From Amphiura filiformis (taxonomy: Eukaryota; Echinodermata; Ophiuroidea; Amphilepidida; Amphiuridae), in NCBI RefSeq assembly GCF_039555335.1, contig NC_092642.1, positions 56,771,776 to 56,835,775 of the forward strand: a stretch of 64,000 bases of DNA, in the 5' to 3' direction. Numbering within the stretch: position 1 is the first letter of the stretch; each line of letters opens with the position of its first letter. Positions 31,572 to 44,455 of the stretch are shown in pieces. The notes beneath the pieces were generated by a model that had not been told where the DNA came from, did no database searches, and was given only the letters and a program-made list of their open reading frames with translations. The position numbers were made by a program, and so were the translations under genes.

Positions 31572-34500
31572 TAATTCATGCCCGCTACTTCAGCGTGATG
31601 ATTTCGGTATAGAAAAGAATGCAAGAAAATCGCGTTAAGAATCTTACATCTTATTTTTTGTTATTATTTGATGAAAAACAATCACTGAATGTTTGGGAAT
31701 GTATGAAAGGGGCTTATTCATATGCCTCAGGCATAAACAATCAATCATGCGGGCCCTCAATTTCATGAATGAACCCCTAATTCTTCTCTGACAAAAACTT
31801 TACGAGACCATTGCATTTGAAATCTAAGCATGAATGCCATGTACATGTACATTGTACTAAGCGACAGTTCAAAATAGCCAATTCTCTCGGTCAGGGTTGT
31901 TCCATCCATTGCACTTATTGCGACTCTGTCGGTCAACATGATGTCACTTTTGCCATGATTGGGCTATTCCATCTTGCCCCTAGTGTGACACAAAGGGGAC
32001 ACTTACCGTTGCACTCAATGGGGAAATCACAAAACATGCAACAAATAAATACTCTTGATGAAATAATTTTAAGCTCGATTTCTTATCAGGGAAATCAACT
32101 TTTAAATAAATTACCATACTAAATTAATTGGTATTTTCTGTGCTGAGAAAATTTTCTTGAACTGAAAGGCCCTGTACAAACCAATAGGGATTTCGTGAGG
32201 GTGTCCGCTTTGACATACGTGGGAAGAAGTACATACTTTTACTAAATTCCAAAAGTACGGTATGTGTTTTTGTATACAATTTACAAAATTTATGTACATA
32301 CAAAAGTAGGCCTACATACTTTTGCAACATACTTCCATGTGTGTACGTAGTCGTTCTCCTGTATGCATTTTTGCATATACCGTAACCACTCGGGTATAAG
32401 CCCACCCCCATTTTTGAAGTGAAATCTGCCATCTAGGGGGTGGGCTTATACCCAGTGGTTACTGTATATGCAAAATGCATACTTTGTATAATTCAAGTAT
32501 ATACATTTGTATATTATGTCATTATTGACTGAAAACTACCTCATGTGCTGTGTGCAAAACTACAATGTACATAGTATTTAATACATACCGAACTTTGGCA
32601 AAAGTATGTGGTTTTGCATATGTATGCAAAAGTATACAGTACTTTTGCAAAATACGCAATATATGTAGGCCTATACGCCATATAATGCAATTTCTACATA
32701 CATGTACCGTATAAGCACCCAGGGCACTTAACAAAGTCATTTTGGGTGGACAGTTATTTTTAACCTGGTTTACCTACATGTAATCTTTCGCAAGGGCGTT
32801 TATTAGAGGCAATTACATTATGTTATAGGTCCTGAGACGTTCTAGTAGCTTTTCTGGTGCAGAAAATGCATTGCAAGTTTACACTAGACTTGTAGTCCTC
32901 CAACTATTTCACTGTATTGACGGCTTGACGTCTAACTGTCACTTCAACATTACATGTAATGTTACCCTTAATTGAAAATACCCTACATGTAGGTGGGTGC
33001 TTATTGGGGCATGGGAGCTTATTGGAACAAATTTATACGGTTTATGCAAAAATACATGCTAGTTTTTTTTGTTTAGCCAGGGCTGAGTATCCCCATTTTG
33101 AAGGACTTTTTTTTTTGCACCAATTTTCGCTCAAATTTTGGGACTTCAGGCAGAAATATGCCTGTACAGTGTTATGGGGAAAATTTTCAAGTTGATAAAA
33201 ATGTTTATGTCAGATTCAGTTTCTACACAAAATTTCACCCTAGAAAATGTTCCTTTTAATTAGGATATCTTTCACTTAAGTTTCCACCATTCTGGCTGCC
33301 AAACGATAGTCAAAGCTTGAATGCTGTTTTATGAATATTAATTACGGTACAAATCAATGCATCAACCAAAAACACGATGGCAATGGACTCTAGCATCGAA
33401 TGCGTAACTATGTGCCAATTTGAAGATTCCACAGTTCACAAGTAACTCAGTTCAGGTCACGAAGGCGAAGCCCCGGGCGAAGCATATCAGTAATGCTAAG
33501 TGCACCTGTAGTCGTTCTTCTGTATAGCCACACCACATGCAATCTATTCAAAAATGCATACTGTGCAAAGTATTCAAAACTGCCTTATATCTGCATACAA
33601 AACCATGTACAGTTTGATGTACAATGTACTCACTACTAGCCTGTATTTATTTCATATTTTTTGCTCAGGTACACCTGAGTGAATATATACATTCAGTTTA
33701 GACCTTGACCTTTGAACCTAAGTAGCTCCAAGTCAGGCTTCTTCTGCAAATGCTTTTGCTTTGTCTTCACTAGAAATATTTTATAGTATAATATTTGATA
33801 GGATAATGCCTGGTAATGGAAATGCAGACTATAAATGCTAGCTACTAAATTAACCTCACTCCCTATGACATAGTTCATAATATATATGCAGCAGTGAGAT
33901 ATCTAACTTGAGGTGGACATAGAATATTAGCCTCATTTCCCATGAAATTATTTATAAAACTGTGTTCTGTAGCCCATAGTGAAGGGTTTTTTTTAACCTG
34001 GGGATGATATTAATCATAGGTGTTGACAGATTGATAGTGGTCTGGAAGTTCAAGTTAGTAAATTACATACTGCTCATGAACTTATCAGATTTTGTTTGCC
34101 AGCTAGGTCAGTGTACATGGCCAATACAATGTACAATACCAAATACCCATGAACTTCTTACTTAAATTTGCATTGAGAGGTAAGAAGGCTTGTTCTGACC
34201 AGGGTATGGATTTGATATAATCAGTCCAGCATTTAACAACATTATTAACAACATTGAATTTTAAGGCCAAATGTTTACCTTCTCCATTACATTGCACACA
34301 GTATTTTGATGCATTACCTGAATAGGTTTAGTTTCATTATTACCTTCAACTTTTACTTTTACTCTCTAGTTGAAAGTGGCACTAATGAGGTTTTCAGCAT
34401 TTTAATAGATCCAGTTTTAAACCTTTAACTTTTACCCCATATCCCTGCTTTAACCCTCTTTCAAGTTGAAGTCCAGTGCATAATGAATATCATCAAAATG

Positions 34501-36567
34501 TCTTCTAGATATTATATTCATACATATTCTAAGCTAACTGTATTCTAATTCAATATTTTCTAAAATAACACATTGCCTTTTGATTTATTCTAAAGACTAT
34601 GGTAAGTTCTGATGTTAAAGCCACAATGTACCATCTTATACATGTAATATGAAATTGGTTAATATTTTTCAAACCTGACTTTTTTGGCATATTTGTAATG
34701 TTTACACATGTCACAACTTGCACCTAAATGGAATCAGCCAAATTGGTTGTGTTTGTAGGTCAACAGAACAAAGTTTGACATAATGTCATTTATATAATTC
34801 AAAGAATTGTGACATTATGTCCTCCTATAGAACTGCATGTTAAATGGCCAAAATAACTAACCAGCAGGGTTTCTTTCATTTTACCTTGTTATTTCAGCTC
34901 AAAATGGACAGAAACCCTTCCGATAATTATTACTAGCAGTATTTCAGCATTTTGAGTATAAAACAAATTTAAAATTTGAAGGAAATCATCTTTAATTAAA
35001 GCCTTGTTGTTTTCATACAATTTTAATTGAGTTTGTATTAAATTATACAAGTTTTTGGTTATTTCATGATCCCCTCCAGCTTCATCATAATTTTTCACTT
35101 CCCTACCAAAAACAAAACAAAAATACCAAAAACAGACTAAGGGATATTCTTATCATTTTGGACAATGCTATAATCAGCCTTCTGGAACGTTAAAATTTTA
35201 CTGTATTTCCTAAAACTATTTATGAATCATCCAAATCATAAGAAACCTTATCATTATCTATCACACATCATATCCTATATATACATATCCCAACAGACTC
35301 TACATTAGTAGATATGCAGTCTCTAAATATTGAAGAGCTAATCACCTAGTGGAACGATTTACCCTTTTTAATCAAAATGCTTAAGGATCTTCACAATCTG
35401 ATATCTTAATCTTAAGTAGGCCTACATATAAAACAATATCATTAGCCCTAATTATAAGAAACGCGACATTATTCAACACCAACGACCTACATTGCACAAC
35501 CATGTGTTCCAATCATGCCTGATGAGCACTCCCTTTTAAAGGGGTTTTTATTATACGGTATACATGTATGTACAATTACTTTTCCAAAAGTATGTGGTTT
35601 TGCATAAGTGTGCAAAAGTACATACTTTTAATACAAAATAGGCATATTCCTTTCCGATAGCCAAAACCCATGATTAGCGTTAGGGTTAGTAGGCCTACAT
35701 TTTCCTTCATTGGGGCATGCTTAACTCTATAAAATCTTACAAAGAAAACCACTGCACATGTATGCATTGTCATACCCAGGGAATCGATGGCTGATGGGCC
35801 AGTGACACCACCGTAGCTACAAGTGGGTGTCTAAGGTGTGAATCCCAGGTTGCCAAGTGAAAAATTTGTTCATCTTCTCCTTTTTCATTCCTCTTCTCCT
35901 TTAATTTCTGATAGCCAAAAACCATATTTAGCATTAGGGTTTATATTCATAAATATGCCAATAGTATATGATGCAAAACTATACAGCACATCGGGCCACC
36001 ATGCATGTATACTATCGCAATATACCAAGAATGAAGTTGATTGGTTGTTGCGATGTTGTGTTAAATCTGCAGAGTGGATTATTAATGAAAATATGGGTAA
36101 AATATGCAATAAAAGCTGCTGAGTAGATTTATGAAAATGTAGGCAAAATATGCAAATTAGCTTATTAATATTCATAAATATGCAAATAAAACATGACATA
36201 GAACTATAATACAGCAGATTAGACCACTATGTCCTATCACCATACCAAGTTTGAAGTTTAAGCTGCAGAGTAGATTAATGGTTTTGCTTCCGCCCGGACA
36301 AGCCAAAACAAACAACCATTTGGATGATAACACAAGCTCCACATATGTGTGGAGGCCAAAAATTCTAATATGGAGTCAACAGGTTTACAGAGAGAAACTC
36401 CTATCCTATAGCTAGGCAAATCAAACAGTCCGCTGCTGCTCAGAGATAAAATCAAACATGTATGAATATAGTTAAAGGAAAAAAAAATGAATGGAAGACT
36501 ACAAACTGTGGATGGTAACATAAATATATGAGAAGTTCTTCTTCAACCTATTTTTTTTCTTTTCCAG
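31572..36567. other. Long AT-rich stretch, probably intronic
   Basis: No coding exon is recognised. It includes a palindrome at 32371-32473, scattered catacttttgcaaaa words (32220-32700, 33540-33620, 35580-35640) related to the 44960-46260 array, and paired tatgaaaatgtaggcaaaat-like copies near 36080-36190. It probably belongs to the intron upstream of the exon at 36568. Confidence 0.4.
32371..32473. repeat. Palindrome GGGTATAAGCCCACCCCC
   Basis: ttgcatataccgtaaccact...gggtataagcccaccccc pairs with its mirror ending at 32473; arms about 39 bp, loop about 25. Likely a small MITE. Similar in design to 38301-38365. Confidence 0.75.
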
Positions 36568-36694
36568 ATTTTGCTTGCTAAATATGTGAAAGGAGATTAC
36601 AACAAGAGTGCTGTAACAGTTGCAAAAATACTTTTCTGTTCTCTCTGCCGAACCCCACAAGAGCTGCAATCAGACAATGTTGTACATTTTACAG
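36568..36694 (+). CDS. Internal coding exon of an unidentified gene
   Basis: Strong acceptor (polypyrimidine tract, ttttttttcttttccag) and an open frame from the first base: I-L-L-A-K-Y-V-K-G-D-Y-N-K-S-A-V-T-V-A-K, then I-L-F-C-S-L-C-R-T-P-Q-E-L-Q-S-D-N-V-V-H. Two donors are possible. ACAG|gtgttt at 36694 leaves one base and joins in frame to the exon at 40473 (T-E-S-F junction). CTCAG|gtaagg at 36707 is a stronger site but gives a stop (R-I-I-stop) on joining. Helical and mixed-charge in character; the protein family is not recognised. No ATG occurs in this frame, so upstream exons must exist. Confidence 0.62.
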
Positions 36695-36736
36695 GTGTTT
36701 GGCTCAGGTAAGGTGTTCATCTAAACACCTCAAATA

Positions 36737-37377
36737 AAGAAAGTCCGCAGTCATGTAACCCGTCCTACACCAAACCCTAATCTTGTTATGACAATTTGAT
36801 TGATAAGGTCGTGTGCAGAATCTTGTTAGCTGCAATTTGGTACCAAATTTGCTACCGAAATCTCTAAATTCATAGAGATTGATAGCAGTATATGAAATTT
36901 GGTGCATTTTCAAAAGTTGCAAATTAAAAACAGACCACGCGAACCTGTAGAGGTGAATGGCAGAGCACGACCATTGACATATTGACATAGCCCGAAACAA
37001 CCGCTAGGTCATATCGATCACATCGTGCTCTAGTATTCATCAGTAAATCACTGTAGCCATCCATGCGTTTTAAACTGACAATTGAATAAAACGCGCATTT
37101 GGGATAGTCGACAGGGGCCCATCGTGGGCAAGCAAGGTTGACCATATTGCCACGCTTAAGCCATTTTCGACCAAGATGCTTTGTTTTGATTTGCAACTTT
37201 TGAAAATGCACCAAATGCCATAAACTGGTATCAACCTTTGTCACTTTTGAGTGTTTGGTAGCAAATTGGGTATCAAATTGGAGCTAACAAGATTCTGCAT
37301 ACGACCGTATCAATCAAATTGTCATAACAAGATCAGGTTTTTGGTGTAGGATGGGTTGTATGACTGCGGACTTTCTT
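36737..37377. mobile_element. 641-bp TA-flanked MITE with ~125-bp TIRs
   Basis: AAGAAAGTCCGCAGTCATGT at the left and its mirror at the right, about 85% inverted identity over ~125 bp. TA at 36735-36736 and 37378-37379. It lies in the intron 30 bases after the exon at 36568. No transposase. Confidence 0.82.
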
Positions 37378-37817
37378 TAATTGAGCAGTTTAGCTCTATG
37401 AGCAGGGCTGCAAGCGGTCCTATATTTCCTATATTTTTAAGATTTTCCTATATTTCCCTAGAAAGTTTCAAAAAGCCCTATAATCCCTATATTTTCATAT
37501 TTGGAATATTTTTTGCTGAAGGTCTTTGTATTAAATATAAATTCCTCCCTGGACCCCACCAATCAGGTTTATTTGTATCCATTTCTATAATTCCAGGTTG
37601 CATTTTTGCCCTGCAATTTCAGTTAATTCTCTAACTTCTTGGGGCTTTGCCATATGAACCTACACTAGACCTTTTCACAGTTCATGTTGAGATTTTGCAT
37701 ATAAAATAGAGATAATCAGTGTGGTGTTGAATGCTGACATCTTGTGGGTACACGCTGCGATGGCCGTTCGTCGTTCGATCTCCATGAGTGAACAGCAAAA
37801 TCACCGTGTTGATGTGT

Positions 37818-39572
37818 GGTCGTGCGTCTTGAACTCGCCACTCAAAAAAGGTGGCAATGTCAAATTAAATGATGATATCTCTGCCAAGCAAGAAGTTATT
37901 GTCACGCTTTGTGGTCTCATTTTATTGCTAAATAAAATGCACTTTCAACCCAGTAAAAAGAATTCTGTTAGCCTTTTTAATACTGACACTGCTTCATAGA
38001 ATTCAGAATGGGCAGAGTGGCGGAGGTGGGGGATGTGGAGGTGGGGGATGTGGCACACACAAACTCTATGGGATTGATATTTTTAGTGCATAATCTGCTT
38101 CTGTAAAGACTGTAAATTGGATTTTTACACTATTTAGTATCTAAAAGACTCATGAACTTACATCTAATCAATTCTACTTATTTGTTTAGTCTAGAAAATA
38201 CAAACTTTTCCATACAAAACTACCGCTTTCATATCAAACACTGTAGGGTGTCTTCAAAATCTAAAAGTTACTGTAAAATTTTAATTACCCAGACTGACGC
38301 TTGAGTATAGTCCCACCCCGTTTTGGGTGAACATTTTTCAAAATTGGGGGTGGGACTATACTCAATTTCAAAAAAATTTTAAGTTTTTATTTTTTCGGTT
38401 TTGTAGTGTCCCTGGACCTAGACCTAAATGGTAGGATCATTCATGGTTGACCTAAAAAAAAAAAAAAAAAATTCAAGATGTTTTGTATTTTTAATATGAA
38501 AATTGATAATTTGTATTCATGTCATAGTCTATTAATGATTTCAAAATGCATTGAATTTGAATGCATTTTGAAATTAGAATTCAAATTAGAATATCTCCAA
38601 AGCTATCAACCCTAAACTAGCAAAAGTATACATTTTTGGAAAGCTAGAGGCAAAAGCAATTTAAATATACACATTTCAACTCATTGTACAGGGTGACCTT
38701 GAAGTTATACAGGGTGGAATAAAAAAAAAATCCAAATAAAAAATGGGTCACTTAATGTATTGCTTATTACTAACTTGCAGTTATAAACTGAAAGTAAACA
38801 ACATTGATTTGGTTAGAGGTTAGGGGAGCCTACTGACTTTGGAAGAAAAAAATCACAGCTGTTTGGCAATCTTGGAATACAGGGTGTCCCAAAATATGTT
38901 CAAATTTTTTTACAATTCAACCTATTTTGAACTGAAACATTTTACCCCTAACCCATACAAAAAAAGTAAGTCCATAATTAGATTCCTCATCAAATTTCCT
39001 CTCAGAAAATGTAAACTATGACTATGATAGGATAAGTAATTAAAAATTTAGGGCAACTTTTAGATTTTGAAGACATCCGCATTGCTTACTACAGTGTTTA
39101 GTATGAAAACAGGTAGTTTTGCACATAAAAGTTTGCATTTCATAGACTAAACCAATCATAAAGAGTTCAAAATTATTAAAAACAATTAGCAGAATAAATA
39201 ATTTTTCAAAAGAGCTCTTAACCATGTCTGTAGCCCATATGGATGCAAAGATATGATCAGTTGATTCAACGCGCACACACAAAATCTTTATTTCCCATAG
39301 ACTTGGCACACACCGCCACCGCCTCATCCGCCACCGCCTCATCCCCCACCTCGGTCATTCTGAACTCAAACAACTCTAACTCCACTATCTTAGCTGATAA
39401 ACAATAATATTATTCTCCTTTGGAGGTCTGTTAGGGCACACATTTAGCTACAACATGACACCAAACACACTTCAATACCTGTTTAAGCAGAGATATAACA
39501 ATTTGAAGGAGTCTCAATTTGGAAAAGCGTAACAAAACCACCATTTTTGGGTGGCGAGTTCAAAAGCGTGGC
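37818..39572. mobile_element. 1.75-kb fold-back element
   Basis: 37818-38285 returns inverted at 39045-39572. Matching landmarks: cttgaactcgccac, gaattcagaatg, aggtgggggatg, tctatggga, atgtcttcaaaatctaaaag. Arms are diverged with indels; the loop (38290-39040) holds a small hairpin and A runs. Purine-rich ggaggtgggggatgtgga repeats sit at the arm tips. No coding sequence. Confidence 0.72.
38301..38365. repeat. Small palindrome TTGAGTATAGTCCCACCCC
   Basis: 19-bp perfect arms around a 27-base loop; lies within the loop of the 37818-39572 fold-back. Confidence 0.8.
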
Positions 39573-40472
39573 CATAAATACTATTCATCTGCCAAATATG
39601 ACAACTGTAACATGATTTGCACGATTGTAGTGCATGTAAACTGAAATCTCATTGCACTATTTCATGTTCTAAACCATAATCCTCGAAGCTGTAAATAAAG
39701 TTTTAGCTCATTTTGGACTTAGCGTACATTATTCTCTTCCAATTTATTTAATATGGATTCCCCGGAAGTAAATGACTGCCCAATTTACCCTTTACTAAAC
39801 GTTTGTTTATAGTTATTGTTATATGCAGTATTTTTAACTTTTTATGGCCCCACTGAGCCCACCATATGCATATGGGTGACCCTGCCCCGCTTCACAAATT
39901 TGTTTGTCTCCTTTACTATTGTAAGGCTTGCAGTCCTGAGATTAGGTTTGTATGTAGCCAAGACACATGGCTTTCATATGGCTCAGTCAGGTCCCTTCTA
40001 ACCTTAAAATTGACATCCCTAGACTAGTCAGAAAAAGGGCAAACACTGCTCGGTCACCCCTATTGCACTATTTGAAGTTGCTTTGTCCAATAAAGCCTTG
40101 AAATTATTGTATTATTCTTATTCCAGTTATATTAGCAATTCTGTAAACAATATTATCCAGATACGCAACACAAATATTCTTATGCATGTCATTTTAAGTG
40201 TCCATGTGCCATTTTCGAAAAACTAGGTGAATGTAATACAAAAGCAACCCGGTTCCAAATGCTTTTGAACTATGTTTATTCAAACAAAAGAAAGGAATTC
40301 CACTATTGCTGGAGTGTGGCTAACATGCAGTACAAGCAGATCAGGAAATAAAGTTACATTAATTATAACTGTTCCAAAATGCTAATAACACATTCATGAG
40401 TATCCACAGTCAATTGTACAAATGTATGTATTTCTTACTATCTTCTCTTTCTGTGACTCTTTTTATCCATAG
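39573..40472. other. Intronic AT-rich sequence
   Basis: No exon recognised. An AATAAA at 40088 (tccaataaagcc) follows tggtcaccc-like sequence but has no open frame before it. Confidence 0.35.
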
Positions 40473-40597
40473 AATCATTTGATGCCCTCGTTGATGCTAC
40501 AAGGGAACAAGTGACAACATCCATAGCGACACAACAGTCAGTCATGTTAGCAGAGGGAAACTTTCTCAATCGTCAACATCCACAGATATGCGTATAA
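40473..40597 (+). CDS. Coding exon, possibly terminal, of the same unidentified gene
   Basis: Acceptor tttttatccatag; open frame with two leading bases: (E)-S-F-D-A-L-V-D-A-T-R-E-Q-V-T-T-S-I-A-T, then Q-Q-S-V-M-L-A-E-G-N-F-L-N-R-Q-H-P-Q-I-C-V and TAA at 40595. In phase with the 36694 donor. If ATGC|gtataa at 40591 were a donor, it would be internal. Regular A/T/S-rich spacing suggests helix. Family unknown. Confidence 0.55.
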
Positions 40598-42110
40598 AAA
40601 TGAATGATACAAGCTGCATAAATATTATGAACAAATACATTCACTTTATCTATTTAGAAATGAAAGGCTTTTAAGACCAGCACATTTACATGGATTTGTT
40701 TCAGTGAGTGGTCATTTCATATTACCAGTGTTAGCAGAACTCATTGTAAAGCTGACAATGTGGCTATAAATTCAAGTCAAATCCCTACCTTATTAGAATG
40801 AGAAGCATGTTCTTAAAACATATGGAAACTATATTTGGCAAATAATGTGAACTACATGTATAATATAACCTTTCTTAAGATTTTGTGAATGATTAGCAGT
40901 GTTTGAAATATGCCTCAAAAAGTTACAGGCCAGCCGGGCTTGACCTTAAAAAGTTACCGGCCAGCCGGGCCGGCAACTAGATGCCAGTCAGAAAAGTTAC
41001 CGGCCAGGCCAAAAAGTTACAGGCCAATGGCCTGCTGACTGGCCCTATTTGAATGCTGATGATTAGCCAAGTCAAGTCCAGACAAGTCAAGTAATACTTT
41101 ATTATACTATTCAGCAAATTACTTCAGCGGTGTCGATGTCCTTCTGCTTTGTCTGATTATCACATAAAAAACTACAATCTTAGAAATAATTATTCGAACA
41201 CTTTTAAGGGCTTATTGGAAATGGTCGCCCTCTCTACCCCTGTATAATGTTTGCATGCCCAATATGCTCATCTTCACCATATCATCTCCCAACATTGTTT
41301 GGTGGGGAAAGGGAAGGTACGTATGCTGAAGATGAACATTGAGATAACACTACTATAATCCTTAGTTTCCAGTGACTCGTATAGCGTGCGCACTGTACTA
41401 AGAAGAACGGGGGAATTGGGTGTTCGAACACATTTTGTCCGGGATTGTAGGTCACACGTTGCTACGCAGTTTGACTAGCGAATGAGGTGCCAATGTGATT
41501 CTAGAGTTCAGTCTTTGATCAAGTAATCTCAGGGCGTAGCAAGAGCATCAGGGGCCTATGGAAAAGGAGCAGCACGGGCCCTTTTAACCAGGGCGGATTT
41601 AGCCTACCTTATTGGGGCCCTGGACCAGGCCAAAATTTGGAGGCCCCGAACTCACATGCCGAGGAAGGTATATGCACTAAAGTCAGTGGCCAAGTTTTGG
41701 TTTAACTAAGGGGGACTAACATATTATGTTGAATTCAATTTCAGACTATCTTGGCCCCAGATCAACATAAATTTCTGAATTTGAATGAGCGCGAAGCACG
41801 GAAAATTTTACAATTTTGCCTTATTTTGACCAAAAAAGATGCTGTTATTGGGGTTACAAGAAAGATGCATAGGGCAATTTTGGGGGCCCCCCCAATTTTT
41901 TTTGGGGGGGGGGCAAAATTGCCCTGGACCCGGGCCCATCTGGCCCAATGCTATAAAAATCCGCCCTGCTCTCCATTATCAGCCCTTATTTAATTTTTCG
42001 CTTTTGTGCTCGGGTCCCTGAACCTCGGGGCCCATGGACTTCGGCCCATCCTGTCCCCCACTTGCTACATGCCTGAGTAATCTTCATGTGTATGCCAATT
42101 GAGTTTGTCA
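40598..42110. other. Mixed sequence with local repeats, no gene
   Basis: 40930-41045 holds four copies of an aaaagttaccggccagccgg-type word. 41550-42060 is rich in gggcccc runs with paired blocks (aggccccgaactcacatgcc, ctggacccgggccc) resembling decayed repeat. No exon recognised. Confidence 0.45.
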
Positions 42111-42111
42111 T

Positions 42112-42507
42112 CAAAATAAATAAATTAATTTCAGAATTTATATAGCGCTTTTTCCAGAGGATTCAAAGCGCTGTAATTTCGCTTCGTGGTGAATCATCAC
42201 AATCAGATCGCATCAACTAGGCTAGTTGCAGCGAACCTGGCGCAAACCTATCCGCACTTAGATTGTAACATCCACCCATTTTCTGCAGCTTCCCAAATTC
42301 CATTGGGTGAAGGAAGTTTTTGATAACGAAACAACTAATCACCGATTTTGAAAGCAGGAGGAAACCGGAGATCCCGGAGAAAACCTGCGAGAGCAAACAT
42401 GGATCGGGATAAACCAAGTGCACATGAGTCCTTGGGGCGCGGCCGGGCTTGAACCCGGGACCTCAGTGGTGCAAAGCGAGGGAACTACCGCTGCGCTTAA
42501 CTCGCCT
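42112..42507 (-). mobile_element. tRNA-derived SINE
   Basis: Minus strand: tRNA-like head with A box (TTAAGCGCAGCGGTAG at 42500-42485) and B box (GGTTCAAGCCC at 42455-42445) in a perfect CCGGG/CCCGG T-arm. Then a body with a ggttttctccgggatctccg stretch, and a tail AAAAGCGCTATATAAATTCTG ending in an A/T-rich repeat, a tail shared with CR1/L2-type LINEs. About 395 bp. It is a pol III SINE, not a tRNA gene: the acceptor stem does not pair. Confidence 0.82.
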
Positions 42508-42514
42508 CCCTCAA

Positions 42515-42640
42515 TCATAGTGCCAAGATATTTATATGAGGACACATGCTCCACAGTACTATCCTTCACCCCTAGGGTCTGGAGTTGTACTTGACGTCCT
42601 AAAATCAATTATCATTTCCTTAGTTTTGGAAACGTCTCAA
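42515..42640 (-). pseudogene. LINE reverse-transcriptase fragment
   Basis: Minus strand. One frame reads S-K-T-K-E-M-I-I-D-F-R-T, and after a frameshift V-E-H-V-S-S-Y-K-Y-L-G-T-M-I. This matches the late palm/thumb region of CR1/L2/Jockey-type reverse transcriptases (KTK.M.IDFR ... V..YKYLG..I). Only about 40 residues remain, cut by the adjoining SINE head at 42510. Confidence 0.78.
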
Positions 42641-42649
42641 GCTATGCAA

Positions 42650-43300
42650 TGTTATTTTATGTATGTATACAACATGTCACATTATCCAATTCATTCCAAG
42701 GCATAGGTTTTAAACCTTTAGACACATCTGCTTCTGCTTGAGAACATATTACTGCAGCACTGAGTAATTCAATTTGATCATTTATCTTACAATTTAAAGC
42801 TACTTCATGAAAGTTGGGAATTCCCTTTACCGTGTAATCACAGTAAACAAAGTCAGGACTATTTATGTACTCGGAATCCCCTAGAATGTAAAGTGGATAT
42901 TACATCATTTTGGAAATTCCCCAGGAAGTGGTGTAATATGAAAGGTTAATGTTTAAAATTAGTCTTGGGAATTTCCAGATTACATCTTATTTTGTAAAAG
43001 AGTGCTATAGAACGGGACATTTATTTATGTTTATGTATCAGAAGATTATCATGTTTTACTTTTATTTATTCAGATACTGTTAACTTTTCAAACAGTGTGT
43101 TTTCTTGTGCACTCTGAAGTGAATTTGGGTGAAAGGTGTGTTTGGCCTTGACGACTCGGTAACAATATTTGACTCACGTTGCTGTTGAATCGCACCTGCT
43201 GTCCCAAATCTACAGAGTGTATACACATTATACACACATACAGATAATACAACTTCTTTTGAATAAATTAATGTAGTTTTAGCCGACAGAAAAAGCATAA
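42650..43300. other. AT-rich, nothing recognised
   Basis: Unique-looking sequence; no exon or repeat identified. Confidence 0.35.
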
Positions 43301-43312
43301 TATAAAAAACAT

Positions 43313-44455
43313 GTGTTGTGCATCTTCAGTGTTTTAAGGAAATCCATTCAAGCTATTTTAAGTTAAGAGCAGTCCTTCTGATTTCATGCCATTGCAACTC
43401 AAGTTTTCAAATTTTTGTTAACTGCTCTGAAACATGGGAAGCATCATTACATAAAGGGTTCACAAAAATAACTCCCCCCCTTAAAATTACAAAACATTTC
43501 TTTGCTTAACTTGACATACATTTCGTTGATTTGAAAAATTTAAAAACATGTGAATAAAGGAATTATTTTCCTACCCTCCCAAAGTTCTTTTTAATAAAAA
43601 TCTGTTTGTTTTAGCCAAAAATAATCACATTTTCCAAAAATGATGCTTTCAGAAAAAGTTGCACTTTTCCACATCCTATACATGTAATGTACAAAAACAT
43701 TCTCGATATCAATGTTTTGATTGATTTAATGGTGTTTTTGTGTTCTTTCATTTTTATGTATACGATAACCCAGTCACCCATACAATCATCTTGCAATTTA
43801 ATTTTTTTTTTANNNNNNNNNNNNNNNNNNNNNNNNNNNNNNNNNNNNNNNNNNNNNNNNNNNNNNNNNACTTTGTCGCAGAACATTTCTTAGCATAACT
43901 TGACATTCATTTTGTTGATTTGAAAATGTATAAATCTGTGAATAAAGCAATCTTTTGCTACCCTACTAAAGTTATCCCTTCTCAAATTCCTTTTTTTTTT
44001 GGTAAAAAATAATCACATTTTCAAAAATAATGCTTTAAAAAATTGCACTTTTCAACATCCCATACATGTAATGTACAAAACTTTCTCGATTTCAATGTTT
44101 AATTGTTTTGATTTCCTTTACCTTTCTGTCTCTGATCCCTTAATCACCCATGTAACCATCGTTTAGTGCAAAGTAATGATTCGTTGAAGCTAATTTTGAC
44201 ATAAATGAGGATGTTGAAAAGTGCAACTTTTTCTAAAAGCATCATTTTGGAAAATGTGATTATTTTGGCCAAAACAAAAATATTTTTAAAAGAAAAATCA
44301 TTGTTAGTGTAGAAAAACGATTCATTTATTCACAGTTTTTTAAATTTTTCAAATCAACGAAATACATGCCAAGTTATGCAAAGAAGTGTTTTGTAATTTT
44401 AGGGGAGTTATTTTTGTGAACCCTTTATTTAACACTGAAGATGCCCAACATGCCA
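43313..44455. mobile_element. Fold-back element with internal duplication and assembly gap
   Basis: 43452-43680 returns inverted at 44205-44440, with outer ends sharing gcatcttcagtgtt. A third, direct copy runs 43875-44120 (cagaacatttcttagcataa, tacatgtaatgtacaaaac). The assembly gap sits between the two direct copies, as expected where near-identical inverted and direct repeats collapse. Confidence 0.7.
43813..43869. other. Assembly gap (57 N)
   Basis: Run of N between two direct copies inside the fold-back element; true length unknown. Confidence 0.98.

Noticed and set aside
38448..38471. Retroposed poly(A) tail
   Set aside because: An A run without a neighbouring processed coding sequence or target duplication; it lies in the fold-back loop.
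42430..42507. tRNA gene on the minus strand
   Set aside because: A and B boxes and the T-arm are good, but the acceptor stem does not pair and the sequence continues into a SINE body and tail.
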